Shown here in pieces: positions 37,338-47,082 of a stretch of 64,000 nucleotides of DNA. The notes beneath the pieces were generated by a model. That model was not told where the DNA came from and ran no database searches. It saw nothing but the letters and a program-made list of their open reading frames with translations. A program made the translations under genes and the position numbers. Positions within the stretch are counted from its first letter, which is position 1; every line of letters begins with the position of its first letter. Source of the DNA: CAWACP01 sp963832965 (lineage in GTDB: Bacteria > Acidobacteriota > Terriglobia > Bryobacterales > Bryobacteraceae); contig CAWHVW010000002.1 in NCBI GenBank assembly GCA_963832965.1, positions 620,001 through 684,000 on the forward strand, in the 5' to 3' direction.

Positions 37338-40300
37338 CCAGCTCGACAGAATTGCCGTGATCGGCATGGCCGGGCGCTTTCCGGGCGCTCCCGACGTCGA
37401 TCGCTTCTGGCAGAACCTGTCTGCCGGCGTGGAGTCTGTCACCACGCTCACGGATGAGCAATTGCTGTCTTCCGGCGTGGAACCGAGCCTGGTTCAGTCG
37501 CCGAACTACGTCAAAGCGGGCTTGCCGCTGGACGGCGCGGAGTTCTTCGACGCCGAATTCTTTGGCTATACGCCGCGCGAGGCGGAGCTGACGGATCCGC
37601 AACACCGCGTGTTTCTGGAGTGCGCGTGGCAGGCTATGGAAGATGCCGGCTATGACCCGGACCGGACCCCGCTGAGAATCGGAGTGTACGCGGGCGCGGG
37701 CACGAATTCATACTTCCAGAACAACCTCGCCGGTGATCCGCATCTGATGAAGTCGTTGAACCTTCTTCAACGGTTGATGGTAACCGACAACGACTATCTG
37801 TCCACGCGCGTCTCCTATAAGCTGAACCTCAAGGGACCCGGCCTGACCGTGCAGACGGCGTGTTCCACCTCGCTGGTGGCCACTCATCTCGCCTGCCAGA
37901 GCCTGCTCAATGGAGAGTGTGACATCGCCCTGGCCGGAGGCGTTTCGGTCCGCTTTCCACAGACCGCGGGCTACCTGTACCAGGAAGGTTCGCCATTATC
38001 GGCCGATGGCCGATGCCGCGCTTTCGACGCTTCCGCGCAAGGCATGATGCCCGGCAGCGGAGCTGGCGTGGTCGTTCTCAAGCGGCTCGCCGACGCGCTG
38101 AGGGATGGAGATTCCGTGCGCGCCGTGATCCTCGGGTCGGCCATCAATAACGATGGCGCCGCCAAAATCGGCTACACCGCGCCCAGTGTCGATGGCCAGG
38201 CGGGCGCCATTGAGGAAGCTCAGGCGCTGGCCGGCGTCAGCGCCGATGAGATCACCTACATCGAAGCTCATGGCACCGGCACCGTTTTGGGCGACCCCAT
38301 TGAGATCGCGGGCCTGACCAAGGCGTTTCGCAGAAGCAGCCAGGAGCGTGGTTCATGCGCCATCGGCTCGGTCAAAACCAACATTGGTCACCTGGGCGCC
38401 GCGGCGGGCATCGCCGGGTTCATCAAGGTGGTGCTGGCGCTGCAGAAACGGATGCTCCCGCCGAGCCTGAATTTCAAGCGCCCCAATCCCGCCATCGATT
38501 TTGCCAACAGTCCCTTTTTCGTGCAGCAGACGCTGGAAGCCTGGCGGCCGGCGAATGAACGGCGGGTTGCTGGCATCAGCTCCTTCGGTATTGGCGGAAC
38601 GAACGCCCATGCGGTCCTCGAAGAGGCGCCGGCTACTGAAAGTTCCGGGCCGTCGAGGCCGTGGCAGCTCCTGTTGTTGTCGGCTCGCACCAATACGGCG
38701 CTGGATGCGGCGACCAGGAACCTCGCTGCGCGCCTGCGGGACGACCCTTCCGTGAGCCTCGCCGATGTTGCCTACACGCTGCAGACCGGCCGCAAGGGTT
38801 TTCACCGCCGGCGCATGCTGGTGTGCCACGGCCGCGAGGATGCCATTGCCGCGCTGGAGTCCCTGGATCCGAGGCGAGTCTCGACACAATCTCAGGAGCC
38901 GGACGAAAGAGACGTCGTGTTCATGTTTCCTGGCCAGGGCGCCCAGTACGCCAACATGAGCCTGGAGCTATACCGGACGGAATCGGAGTTTCAGGAACAC
39001 GTCGATCGTTGTTGCGAATCGCTAAAGCCTCATCTTTCCCTCGATCTGCGGGACATCCTGTATCCGGGCGACCAGCAGGTCGAGAGCGCTTCGCAGACGC
39101 TGAAGCAGACCCGGATCGCTCAGCCGGCTCTTTTCGTCATCGAATACGCCCTGGCAAAACTCCTGATGTCATGGGGTGTGAAACCGGCCGCCATGGTGGG
39201 CCACAGCATCGGAGAATATGTAGCGGCCTGTCTCGCCGGAGTGTTCTCTCTCGAAGACGCCTTGTCCCTGGTGGCTGCCCGAGGCCGCCTGATGCAGAGC
39301 CTGCCCGAAGGTTCCATGCTGGCCGTTTCCCTTTCGGAGGAAGCGATCGCGCCGCTGTTAAATGGAAAGCTTTCCGTCGCCGCGGTGAACAGTCCCTCCC
39401 TGTGCGTCGTTTCGGGAGAAATGGAGGCCGTCAGCGATCTGCAGCGGGCGCTGTCGGCAAGGGACGTGGCCTGCACCCTGCTGCATACTTCGCACGCGTT
39501 CCATTCGAAGATGATGGATCCCATCCTGGTCAGCTTCACTCAGGAAGTAGAGCGGGCGGCCATTCATCCTCCGAAGATTCCGATTCTTTCCAGCGTCACC
39601 GGCGCCTGGATACAACCCGCCGAGATGGCCACGCCGGGTTATTGGGCCAGAAACCTGCGCCAGACTGTACGCTTCTCCGATTGCGTTCGCGAGCTGATGA
39701 ACGATCCCGCCAGAGTCCTGCTGGAGGTCGGCCCTGGTACGACGCTGGGCACACTGGCCAAACAGCATCCGGGTGAAGCGGGCAAGCCCATTGTCCTGTC
39801 CACCATCCGCCATCCTCGCGAGCAGACCTCGGATGTCGCATTCCTCCTGAACACGCTGGGACGGCTCTGGCTTGCCAACATAGATATAGACTGGTCCGGA
39901 TTTTATAAGAACGAAAGCCGCCATCGCATCTCCTTGCCCGCGTATCCCTTCGAACGGCAGCGCTACTGTATCGAGCCGTCGCCACAGGCGCATGCCACCG
40001 GGGCAGCCCCTCGGCTGCCGGCAAGAAAGTCCGACATCGCCGACTGGTTCTACGTCCCTTCATGGAAGCGAGCGGAACTTCCCGAACAAGGCGGCAGCGG
40101 CAAATCGCCGGGCCATACATTACTATTCCTCGACGACGGCGGATTTGGCCTCGGCCTGGCTGCGCTCCTGCAAGCCGCCGGACAGCGCGTCACGGTCGTC
40201 CAGCCGGCAACAGCATTCCGGCGCCATGGTGAGGACTCCTTCACCGTCAATCCCGGCGCGACGGAAGACTATGATGCGTTGTGGGGCGAACTCGGAGCGG

Positions 40301-41910
40301 GTGGGCAATCGCCGGACACCATTGTTCATCTGTGGTCTCTCACCGGGGAAGAGAAGCCGTCGATCGCCCAATCCTGGGAGCTTTTCCGCAAAGTCGGATT
40401 TAACAGTCTGCTGTTTCTGACTCAGGCCATTGGCAAGCATCCTACCCGCGGAGTCGTCCAAATCAAGGTCATATCCAACCGTCTCCACGCAGTGACCGGC
40501 GATGAAGTCCTGTCTCCCGCCAAGGCAATCCTTCTTGGTCCGTGCCGGGTCATTCCGCAGGAACATCCCAATATCCAGTGCACCAGCGTCGATCTGGGAG
40601 AAAGCCGGCCGGTCGACGAATATGCCTCATTGCTTGCGAAGGAGCTGAACGCCAGAACGACGGATGCCGTTGTCGCCTACCGTGGTACGCATCGCTGGGT
40701 ACCGGCGTTCGAACACGCGAAGTTAAGCAAGAGCGACAGCTTCAAACCACGCCTGAGAGAACAAGGCGTCTATCTCATCACCGGTGGCCTCGGCGGCATT
40801 GGTCTGGTGCTGGCGGAATACCTCGCCGAATCGGCGCACGCGCGGCTCGTTCTGATTTCGCGAACCGGCCTGCCGGACCGGGAACAATGGCCGCACTGGC
40901 TGGAGACGCACGGCGACAAGGATGACGTAAGTCAAAAGATTCGCAAGGTGCAGTCGATCGAGCGGCACGGCGCAACGGTGCTCATCCTCAAGGCCGATGT
41001 TGCCGACAACAATCAGATGAAGGCGGCGATCGCGCAGGCGCATGATCGGTTCGGAGAGATTCATGGTGTGATCCACGCCGCCGGCACGGCCAGCTTCGGC
41101 ACAATACGGCAGAAAGACCCCGCGGCCGCGGCAAGCGTCATGGCGCCGAAGGTGCTGGGGACCGCGGTGCTCGCTGAGCTGCTTGGCGGGACGAAACTGG
41201 ATTGGTTCGTCCTCTGCTCCTCTCTCGCGGCGGATTTGGGCGGTATCGGGCGGGTCGATTATTCCTCCGCCAATGCCTTTCTGAATGCGTACGCGCAGAA
41301 GTATCACTCGGAACAGAATGTCATTGCAATCAACTGGTGCGCCTGGCAGGAAGTTGGGATGGCCCTCAGCACAGCGGTGCCGGCGGAGCTTCAGGAACAG
41401 AGAGAACGGAATCTGCTTCTGGGAATTGTCCCCGAACAAGGGAAGGAAGCGTTTGCCAGAATTATCGGCAGGTCTCATCCCCAGGTTCTGGTTTCGTTGC
41501 AGGACCTCACCGGGTTAGCGCCGGAGCGCGATGAGGGTGCTGCAGTCCAGGAGACGAAGCCTCCCGCGGCTAAGCCGGCCCACCCGCGTCCCGACCTCTC
41601 CAGCGACTATGTCGTTCCCGGAAACGCCACCGAGCAGACCATCGCCGATATCTGGCAGGAGCTTCTCGGCGTGGCCAATGTCGGTATCCACGACAACTTT
41701 TTCGAGTTAGGCGGACACTCCTTGCTGGCAACCGGGCTGGTGGCCCGCTTGAAGAGCGAACTGCCCATCGAGCTCTCCATGGCCAGCCTTTTCGAAAACC
41801 CCACCGTGCATTTGCTTAGCGAGATGGTGCTGCAGGCGGGGCGCGAAGAACCGTCATTCGACCAGAGCCGCAGCCGGGGACAGATGCGCAAACAGCGCCT
41901 CCGCGGATAA
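37321..41910 (+). CDS. type I polyketide synthase module: KS-AT-KR-ACP
   Basis: 1529 residues from GTG 37321. KS: TACSTSLVATHLACQSLL with Cys near 181, EAHGTGTVLGDP near 315 and NIGHLGAAAG near 355, so all three catalytic residues are present. AT: GHSIGEYVAACLAG with Ser near 628 and SHAFHSKMMD near 725; HAFH indicates malonyl-CoA. KR: ITGGLGGIGLVLAEYL near 1154, CSSLAADLGG, and VDYSSANAFLNAYA with catalytic Tyr near 1314, so it should be active. No LDD motif is visible in the KR. ACP: FFELGGHSLLATG with Ser near 1467. No DH, ER or MT domain is seen. It would add one malonate and reduce the beta-keto group to a hydroxyl. Confidence 0.92.
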   Translation: MHQETDQLDRIAVIGMAGRFPGAPDVDRFWQNLSAGVESVTTLTDEQLLSSGVEPSLVQSPNYVKAGLPLDGAEFFDAEFFGYTPREAELTDPQHRVFLECAWQAMEDAGYDPDRTPLRIGVYAGAGTNSYFQNNLAGDPHLMKSLNLLQRLMVTDNDYLSTRVSYKLNLKGPGLTVQTACSTSLVATHLACQSLLNGECDIALAGGVSVRFPQTAGYLYQEGSPLSADGRCRAFDASAQGMMPGSGAGVVVLKRLADALRDGDSVRAVILGSAINNDGAAKIGYTAPSVDGQAGAIEEAQALAGVSADEITYIEAHGTGTVLGDPIEIAGLTKAFRRSSQERGSCAIGSVKTNIGHLGAAAGIAGFIKVVLALQKRMLPPSLNFKRPNPAIDFANSPFFVQQTLEAWRPANERRVAGISSFGIGGTNAHAVLEEAPATESSGPSRPWQLLLLSARTNTALDAATRNLAARLRDDPSVSLADVAYTLQTGRKGFHRRRMLVCHGREDAIAALESLDPRRVSTQSQEPDERDVVFMFPGQGAQYANMSLELYRTESEFQEHVDRCCESLKPHLSLDLRDILYPGDQQVESASQTLKQTRIAQPALFVIEYALAKLLMSWGVKPAAMVGHSIGEYVAACLAGVFSLEDALSLVAARGRLMQSLPEGSMLAVSLSEEAIAPLLNGKLSVAAVNSPSLCVVSGEMEAVSDLQRALSARDVACTLLHTSHAFHSKMMDPILVSFTQEVERAAIHPPKIPILSSVTGAWIQPAEMATPGYWARNLRQTVRFSDCVRELMNDPARVLLEVGPGTTLGTLAKQHPGEAGKPIVLSTIRHPREQTSDVAFLLNTLGRLWLANIDIDWSGFYKNESRHRISLPAYPFERQRYCIEPSPQAHATGAAPRLPARKSDIADWFYVPSWKRAELPEQGGSGKSPGHTLLFLDDGGFGLGLAALLQAAGQRVTVVQPATAFRRHGEDSFTVNPGATEDYDALWGELGAGGQSPDTIVHLWSLTGEEKPSIAQSWELFRKVGFNSLLFLTQAIGKHPTRGVVQIKVISNRLHAVTGDEVLSPAKAILLGPCRVIPQEHPNIQCTSVDLGESRPVDEYASLLAKELNARTTDAVVAYRGTHRWVPAFEHAKLSKSDSFKPRLREQGVYLITGGLGGIGLVLAEYLAESAHARLVLISRTGLPDREQWPHWLETHGDKDDVSQKIRKVQSIERHGATVLILKADVADNNQMKAAIAQAHDRFGEIHGVIHAAGTASFGTIRQKDPAAAASVMAPKVLGTAVLAELLGGTKLDWFVLCSSLAADLGGIGRVDYSSANAFLNAYAQKYHSEQNVIAINWCAWQEVGMALSTAVPAELQEQRERNLLLGIVPEQGKEAFARIIGRSHPQVLVSLQDLTGLAPERDEGAAVQETKPPAAKPAHPRPDLSSDYVVPGNATEQTIADIWQELLGVANVGIHDNFFELGGHSLLATGLVARLKSELPIELSMASLFENPTVHLLSEMVLQAGREEPSFDQSRSRGQMRKQRLRG

Positions 41911-41933
41911 CCGGCGGGAAACAGGCAAGCGCC

Positions 41934-44900
41934 ATGAAGAATTCAGGAACCTTGGACGGATTGAGCGGTTCGGAGATCGCGGTGATCGGCATGGCCGGCC
42001 GCTTCGCCGGCGCGCCGGACGTCGAAACGTTCTGGACAAATCTGCGGGATGGCGTGGACTCCGTCAGCTTTTTCACCGACGAGCAGTTGCTCGCCGCGGG
42101 CGTCGATCCCGAAGCGCTGCGGAATCCCCGTTACGTCAAAGCCGGTTTCGTGCTCGATGGCATTGACTTGTTCGACGCCGCCTTCTTCGGATTCAGCCCG
42201 AGAGGCGCCGCGGCGATGGACCCGCAACATCGTCTGTTCCTCGAGTGCGTGTGGGAGGCCATCGAAACGGCCGGGTACGACGCCGAGAGTTACAAGGGCG
42301 CCATCAGCGTGTTTGCCGGATCGAGCATGAGCAGTTATCTGTTCAACAACCTCTATGCCAACCCCGAGGCATTTGAGCTCGCCGGCATGTATCAGAGCTT
42401 TCTTTCCAACAGTCAGGATTCTCTGGCCACGCTCATCGCCTATAAGCTGAATCTGAAAGGCGCCTGCTACACCGTTGGGACCTTCTGCTCCACGTCCCTG
42501 GTCGCCGTCCACCTGGCATCCCAAAGCCTGCTGAACTTCGAATGCGACATGGCCGTGGCCGGGGGCGTCAGGGTCGCGGTGCCGCAGAATACCGGCTACT
42601 GGTATCAGGATGGTGGCATCGTTTCTCCCGACGGGCATTGCCGGCCGTTTGACGCCAGCGCGCAGGGAGCGGTCTTCGGCAACGGCGTTGGGGCGGTAGT
42701 GCTGAAAAGGCTGAAGGATGCTTTAGCCGATGGCGATTCCATTCAGGCGGTGATCCTCGGCTCCGCCACCAACAACGACGGTTCGCTCAAGGTGAGTTAC
42801 ACGGCGCCCAGCGTCGTCGGCCAGTCCGAGGTCATCGTCGAAGCGCTGTCCAACGCCGAGATCCCTCCGGATACCATCAGCTACGTGGAAACCCATGGCA
42901 CGGGAACCGCCCTGGGGGATCCCACGGAAGTGTCCGCGCTGACGCGCGCGTTTCGCAGCGGGACGCAGAAGAAAGGTATCTGTGCGATTGGTTCGTTGAA
43001 GGCCAACATCGGACACGTGGACGCGGCGGCCGGCGTGGCCGGTCTGATCAAGACCGTGCTCGCGCTCAAGCACCAGCAGATTCCTCCCAGCCTGAATTTC
43101 CATCAGCCAAACACCAACATCGATTTTGACAACAGCCCGTTCTACGTCAACTCGAAACTTTCCGAATGGAAAAGCGATGGCCGTCCCCGCCGCGCCGGGG
43201 TGAGCTCATTTGGCATCGGAGGCACCAACGCCCATGTAATCCTCCAGGAGGCCCCTCAGGGGGAACCCTCCGGTCCATCCCGGCCACACCAGCTCCTGGT
43301 TCTGTCCGCCAAAACGAATTCCGCCCTGGATGCGGCCACCCGGAATCTGGCTGCGTTTCTGAAGGGCCATCCGGATCTGAACCTCGCCGATGCCGCCTTT
43401 ACGCTGCAGACGGGCCGGCGCGCCTTTAACCATCGCCGGGCCATCGTTTGCCACGATGTTGAAGATGCCGTCTCCGTGCTCGAATCGGCGGATTCCAAAC
43501 GCATGCCCTCGGCCAACCAGGACAAGAGGAATCCCGGCGTCACCTTCATGTTCTCCGGACAGGGGGCCCAGTATGTTGGCATGGGGTCGGAGCTGTATCG
43601 AACCGAGCCGGCGTTTCGCGAGGAAGTCGATCGCTGCTCGGAAATACTGAAATCGCATCTCTCGCTCGATATCAGGGACGTCCTCTATCCCGATGACGCG
43701 GACGCCGAAGAGACCGCTCAAAGGCTGAATCAAACATCCTTGACCCAGCCGGCGTTATTCGTCGTCGAATACGCGCTGGCAAAACTGTGGATGTCATGGG
43801 GCGTGGTTCCCGCCGATATGGTGGGCCACAGCATCGGAGAATATGTTGCCGCCTGCCTGGCGGGCGTGTTCTCCCTGGAAGACGCGCTCGCCCTGGTTGC
43901 CGCCAGGGGGCGGTTGATGCAAAGCCTCCCCGGTGGCAGCATGCTGGCGGTGCGCCTTGCGGAAACGGCGGTTCGGCCCTTCCTGGAAGATCACGAACTG
44001 TCTCTGGCAGCCATCAACAGTCCTTCTTTGTGCGCCGTGTCGGGGGCGGGAAAAGCGGTCGAAGATTTCCGGGAGCGTCTGTCCGAAAAGAACGTGGATT
44101 GCCGCCGCCTGCAAACTTCCCACGCGTTCCATTCCAGCATGATGGATCCGGTCATCGGCGCATTCACCGATGAGGTCAGGCGGACCAGAAGGAACCCTCC
44201 CCGAATCCCCTTCGTCTCGAATGTGACGGGAACATGGATCACCGCGGACGAAGCGACGGCGCCTGATTATTGGGCGAAGCACCTTCGCCATACCGTCCGA
44301 TTCTCCGACGGAGTTCGCGAGTTGTTGAAAGAGCCCCACAGAGTTTTTCTGGAGGTCGGCCCCGGCAACACCCTCAGCACCCTGACCAAACAACATCTGA
44401 ACGGCTCGGATCACACCACCGTACTTTCCTCCATCCGCCACCCGCACGAGCAGGAATCGGATGGCGCCTTCATATTGAACACGCTCGGCCGGCTCTGGTT
44501 GTCCGGCGTGGACGTGGATTGGTCCGGGTTTCACAAGAAGGAGAAACGCCATCGCGTGCTGGTGCCCACATATCCATTTGAGCGGAGGCGGTATTGGATC
44601 GATCCGGTGGAACCGGTGCGAGGTTATTTCGCCGCCCGCGTGGGCCTGGGCCGGAAGCAGGACAGTCTGCCTCGCCCCGCTGGCGCGCAGATCGTTGAGG
44701 AGGAACTCGCTCCCAGGGACGCAGAGCTGCAAAGCGACTACGTGGCCCCGCAAGCCGGTGCCGAAGAAACGCTCGCGGGAGTGTGGCGAAAAGTACTCGG
44801 CATCGACAAAATCGGCGTGCACGACAATTATTTCGACCTGGGCGGCGATTCCGTGCTGGCGGTTCATTTGTTTGCCGAGATCGAGAAGGCATTCCAAACC

Positions 44901-45854
44901 AAACTGCCCCTCGCCACGCTTTTCGAGGCCCCCACGATCAGTGCGATCGCCCGGATTCTCCGTCGTGAAGCTCCCGCATCCGGCTGGTCGCCGCTGGTGG
45001 CAATTCAGCCGGCCGGCTCCCGCCCTCCCTTCTTTTGCATTCACGGGGCCGGAGGAGGAGTGCTCCTCTATCGGGACCTTTCGCGGCGCCTCGGTTCCGA
45101 TCAGCCGTTTTACGGTCTGCAGGCTCAGGGGCAGGATGGCAGTTGCTCCCCGCTCACCAGCATTGAGGACATGGCTGCTCTTTACGTGAAGGAAATCCAA
45201 AGGGTGCGGCCGCACGGACCGTATTTCCTCGGCGGCTACTGTGCGGGCGGAACCATTGCCTATGAGGTCGCGCAGCGGCTTCAGGCGGCGGGAGAAGAGG
45301 TTGGCCTGCTGGCCATGTTCGATACGTCGAACTGGTGCAAAGTGCCTCGTCTCTCGGCCGGAAGCAAAGGCTATCACTTCCTGCAGAAACTGTGGTTTCA
45401 TGGCGCCAATTTCCTGGCTCTTGATTCGGAAGGAAAGGGCAGGTTCCTTCTGGAGAAGGCCAGAGAACTGCGCAGCCGGATGCCCATGTGGCGGGCGATG
45501 CTGCTGGCGAAGTTCGGCGGGCGCTCGGGCGCCGTCACCTCCGAATCCCGCGTGTTGGGGGAGATCTGGCAGGCCAATGACCGGGCCTGCGCAAATTATG
45601 TTCCCCAACCGTATCCCGGCACGGTCACGGACTTTCGCCCGAGGACGCAGTACCGTGCCCTCAGCAGGCCAGACGTGAAATGGGATCAGTTGGCGAAGGG
45701 CGGCCAGGACATTGTTGTCCTGCCTGTCTATCCCGCCGGCATGCTGGTGGAGCCCTTCGTCGCGGACCTTGCCGGCGCTCTCCGAGCGACCATCGACCGG
45801 TCTCTTCACAACACACGAATCGCAAATACCGCGGGCCGCAACAACGTCCCGTAA
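41934..45854 (+). CDS. type I polyketide synthase module with release domain: KS-AT-ACP-TE
   Basis: 1306 residues. KS: FCSTSLVAVHLASQSLL (Cys near 185), ETHGTGTALGDP, NIGHVDAAAG. AT: GHSIGEYVAACLAG (Ser near 633) and SHAFHSSMMD near 730, predicting malonyl-CoA. ACP: YFDLGGDSVLAVHLFAEIEK (Ser near 973). TE: residues about 1020-1290, FFCIHGAGGGVLLYRDL and FLGGYCAGGTIAYEVAQRL. The TE nucleophile position (near 1103) is Cys instead of Ser. The usual C-terminal catalytic His motif is replaced by YPAGMLVEPFV. There is no reductive domain, so this module leaves a beta-keto group. It ends the assembly line and releases the product. Confidence 0.92.
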   Translation: MKNSGTLDGLSGSEIAVIGMAGRFAGAPDVETFWTNLRDGVDSVSFFTDEQLLAAGVDPEALRNPRYVKAGFVLDGIDLFDAAFFGFSPRGAAAMDPQHRLFLECVWEAIETAGYDAESYKGAISVFAGSSMSSYLFNNLYANPEAFELAGMYQSFLSNSQDSLATLIAYKLNLKGACYTVGTFCSTSLVAVHLASQSLLNFECDMAVAGGVRVAVPQNTGYWYQDGGIVSPDGHCRPFDASAQGAVFGNGVGAVVLKRLKDALADGDSIQAVILGSATNNDGSLKVSYTAPSVVGQSEVIVEALSNAEIPPDTISYVETHGTGTALGDPTEVSALTRAFRSGTQKKGICAIGSLKANIGHVDAAAGVAGLIKTVLALKHQQIPPSLNFHQPNTNIDFDNSPFYVNSKLSEWKSDGRPRRAGVSSFGIGGTNAHVILQEAPQGEPSGPSRPHQLLVLSAKTNSALDAATRNLAAFLKGHPDLNLADAAFTLQTGRRAFNHRRAIVCHDVEDAVSVLESADSKRMPSANQDKRNPGVTFMFSGQGAQYVGMGSELYRTEPAFREEVDRCSEILKSHLSLDIRDVLYPDDADAEETAQRLNQTSLTQPALFVVEYALAKLWMSWGVVPADMVGHSIGEYVAACLAGVFSLEDALALVAARGRLMQSLPGGSMLAVRLAETAVRPFLEDHELSLAAINSPSLCAVSGAGKAVEDFRERLSEKNVDCRRLQTSHAFHSSMMDPVIGAFTDEVRRTRRNPPRIPFVSNVTGTWITADEATAPDYWAKHLRHTVRFSDGVRELLKEPHRVFLEVGPGNTLSTLTKQHLNGSDHTTVLSSIRHPHEQESDGAFILNTLGRLWLSGVDVDWSGFHKKEKRHRVLVPTYPFERRRYWIDPVEPVRGYFAARVGLGRKQDSLPRPAGAQIVEEELAPRDAELQSDYVAPQAGAEETLAGVWRKVLGIDKIGVHDNYFDLGGDSVLAVHLFAEIEKAFQTKLPLATLFEAPTISAIARILRREAPASGWSPLVAIQPAGSRPPFFCIHGAGGGVLLYRDLSRRLGSDQPFYGLQAQGQDGSCSPLTSIEDMAALYVKEIQRVRPHGPYFLGGYCAGGTIAYEVAQRLQAAGEEVGLLAMFDTSNWCKVPRLSAGSKGYHFLQKLWFHGANFLALDSEGKGRFLLEKARELRSRMPMWRAMLLAKFGGRSGAVTSESRVLGEIWQANDRACANYVPQPYPGTVTDFRPRTQYRALSRPDVKWDQLAKGGQDIVVLPVYPAGMLVEPFVADLAGALRATIDRSLHNTRIANTAGRNNVP

Positions 45855-45915
45855 CGAGTCATCAACCCTACCAGAGTGATGAAAACGACACAACCATGTA
45901 TACACAGGTGAAAAT

Positions 45916-47073
45916 ATGAGCGACCGCATATATATTTTCGACACGACGTTGCGAGACGGGGAACAATCCCCCGGCTGCAGTATGAACGTCTCCGAAAAGC
46001 TGCTGATGGCCCACAAACTGGTGGAACTCGGCGTGGACATCCTGGAGGCCGGCTTCCCCATTGCATCGGAGGGTGATTTCGAATCCGTGCACGCGATCGG
46101 AAGCGAATTTCCGGACACGCCGGTGGCGGCCATGGCCCGTTGCTGCGCTCTCGATATCGAGCGCGCCGCTAAAGCGCTTTCCAGCGCGCGGCGGCCGCGC
46201 ATTCACATTGTTCTCGGCACCAGCGACATTCACCTGAAATACAAGCTGAAGAAGACGCGGCCGCAGATACTCGTGGACGCCGTCGCGGGCGTGGAACTGG
46301 CGCGGCGTTACGTCGATGATGTCGAGTTCTGCACCGAGGACGGCTCCCGCACCGAACCCGCCTTCCTGGAAGAGATCTCCAGAGCGGCGGTGCAGGCGGG
46401 CGCCCGCACCGTGAACATCGCGGATACCGTGGGCTACTCCGCGCCGCCCGAATATGGAGCGCTCATCGCGAGGGTGGTTGGAGCGATCGGCGATTCCGCC
46501 GTTGTCAGCGCGCATTGCCATAACGATCTGGGACTGGCCGTGGCCAACTCCATCGCGGCCGTGCAAGCGGGCGCGCGCCAGGTGGAATGCACCGTGAACG
46601 GTATCGGCGAACGCGCGGGCAACTGCGCGCTGGAAGAAATCGTCATGGTTCTTAAGAGCCGCGCCGATCTCTTCCCGTTCCACACCGCGGTGAACACCGA
46701 GCACCTCTATTCCGCCAGCCAGTTGCTCAGCTCGCTGATTACCTTCGGCCCGCAGCCGAACAAGGCCATCGTGGGCCGCAACGCCTTCGCGCATGAGGCG
46801 GGAATCCATCAGGACGGCTACCTGAAGGAGCGGTCCACCTACGAAATTATCGACCCTCGCTCGGTCGGCGTGCTCGAAGGGAAACTGGTGCTGGGCAAGC
46901 ACAGCGGCCGTCACGCCATCGCCGAGCGCTGCAAGAGCCTGGGCCACAACCTGAACAGGCAGGAACTGGACCAGCTTTATCTTCGCTTCATGGCGGTCGC
47001 CGACCAGCGGAAAAACGGTCTCATGGACGAAGAAATCCTGGCCCTGATCCGCGAAGGTCAGAAGGCCGCCTAG
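45916..47073 (+). CDS. short 2-isopropylmalate synthase / homocitrate synthase-like enzyme (no regulatory domain)
   Basis: 385 residues. TIM-barrel motifs: IFDTTLRDGEQSPGCSMNV (catalytic Arg and metal Asp), LEAGFPIASEGDFE, AHCHNDLGLAVANSIAAVQA (metal-binding HxH), VNGIGERAGNCALEEIVM, then AFAHEAGIHQDGYLKE. It ends soon after this, so the C-terminal leucine-binding domain of LeuA (usual length above 500) is absent. Such enzymes condense acetyl-CoA with a 2-oxo acid. Its place 61 bases after the PKS suggests it builds a precursor or chain-extended amino acid for the NRPS-PKS, free of leucine feedback. A housekeeping role cannot be excluded. Confidence 0.8.
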   Translation: MSDRIYIFDTTLRDGEQSPGCSMNVSEKLLMAHKLVELGVDILEAGFPIASEGDFESVHAIGSEFPDTPVAAMARCCALDIERAAKALSSARRPRIHIVLGTSDIHLKYKLKKTRPQILVDAVAGVELARRYVDDVEFCTEDGSRTEPAFLEEISRAAVQAGARTVNIADTVGYSAPPEYGALIARVVGAIGDSAVVSAHCHNDLGLAVANSIAAVQAGARQVECTVNGIGERAGNCALEEIVMVLKSRADLFPFHTAVNTEHLYSASQLLSSLITFGPQPNKAIVGRNAFAHEAGIHQDGYLKERSTYEIIDPRSVGVLEGKLVLGKHSGRHAIAERCKSLGHNLNRQELDQLYLRFMAVADQRKNGLMDEEILALIREGQKAA

Positions 47074-47082
47074 GCTCGGATT

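Noticed and set aside
35679..37451. Minus-strand open frame of about 590 codons opposite the NRPS
   Set aside because: A shadow of the adenylation and PCP domains on the other strand; no domain of its own.
43794..46202. Long minus-strand open frame (about 800 codons) opposite the second PKS and the IPMS-like gene
   Set aside because: It lies antisense to clearly identified KS-AT-ACP-TE and IPMS domains, and its composition is Arg/Gly/His-rich with no recognisable domain. Long antisense frames are common in GC-rich coding DNA.
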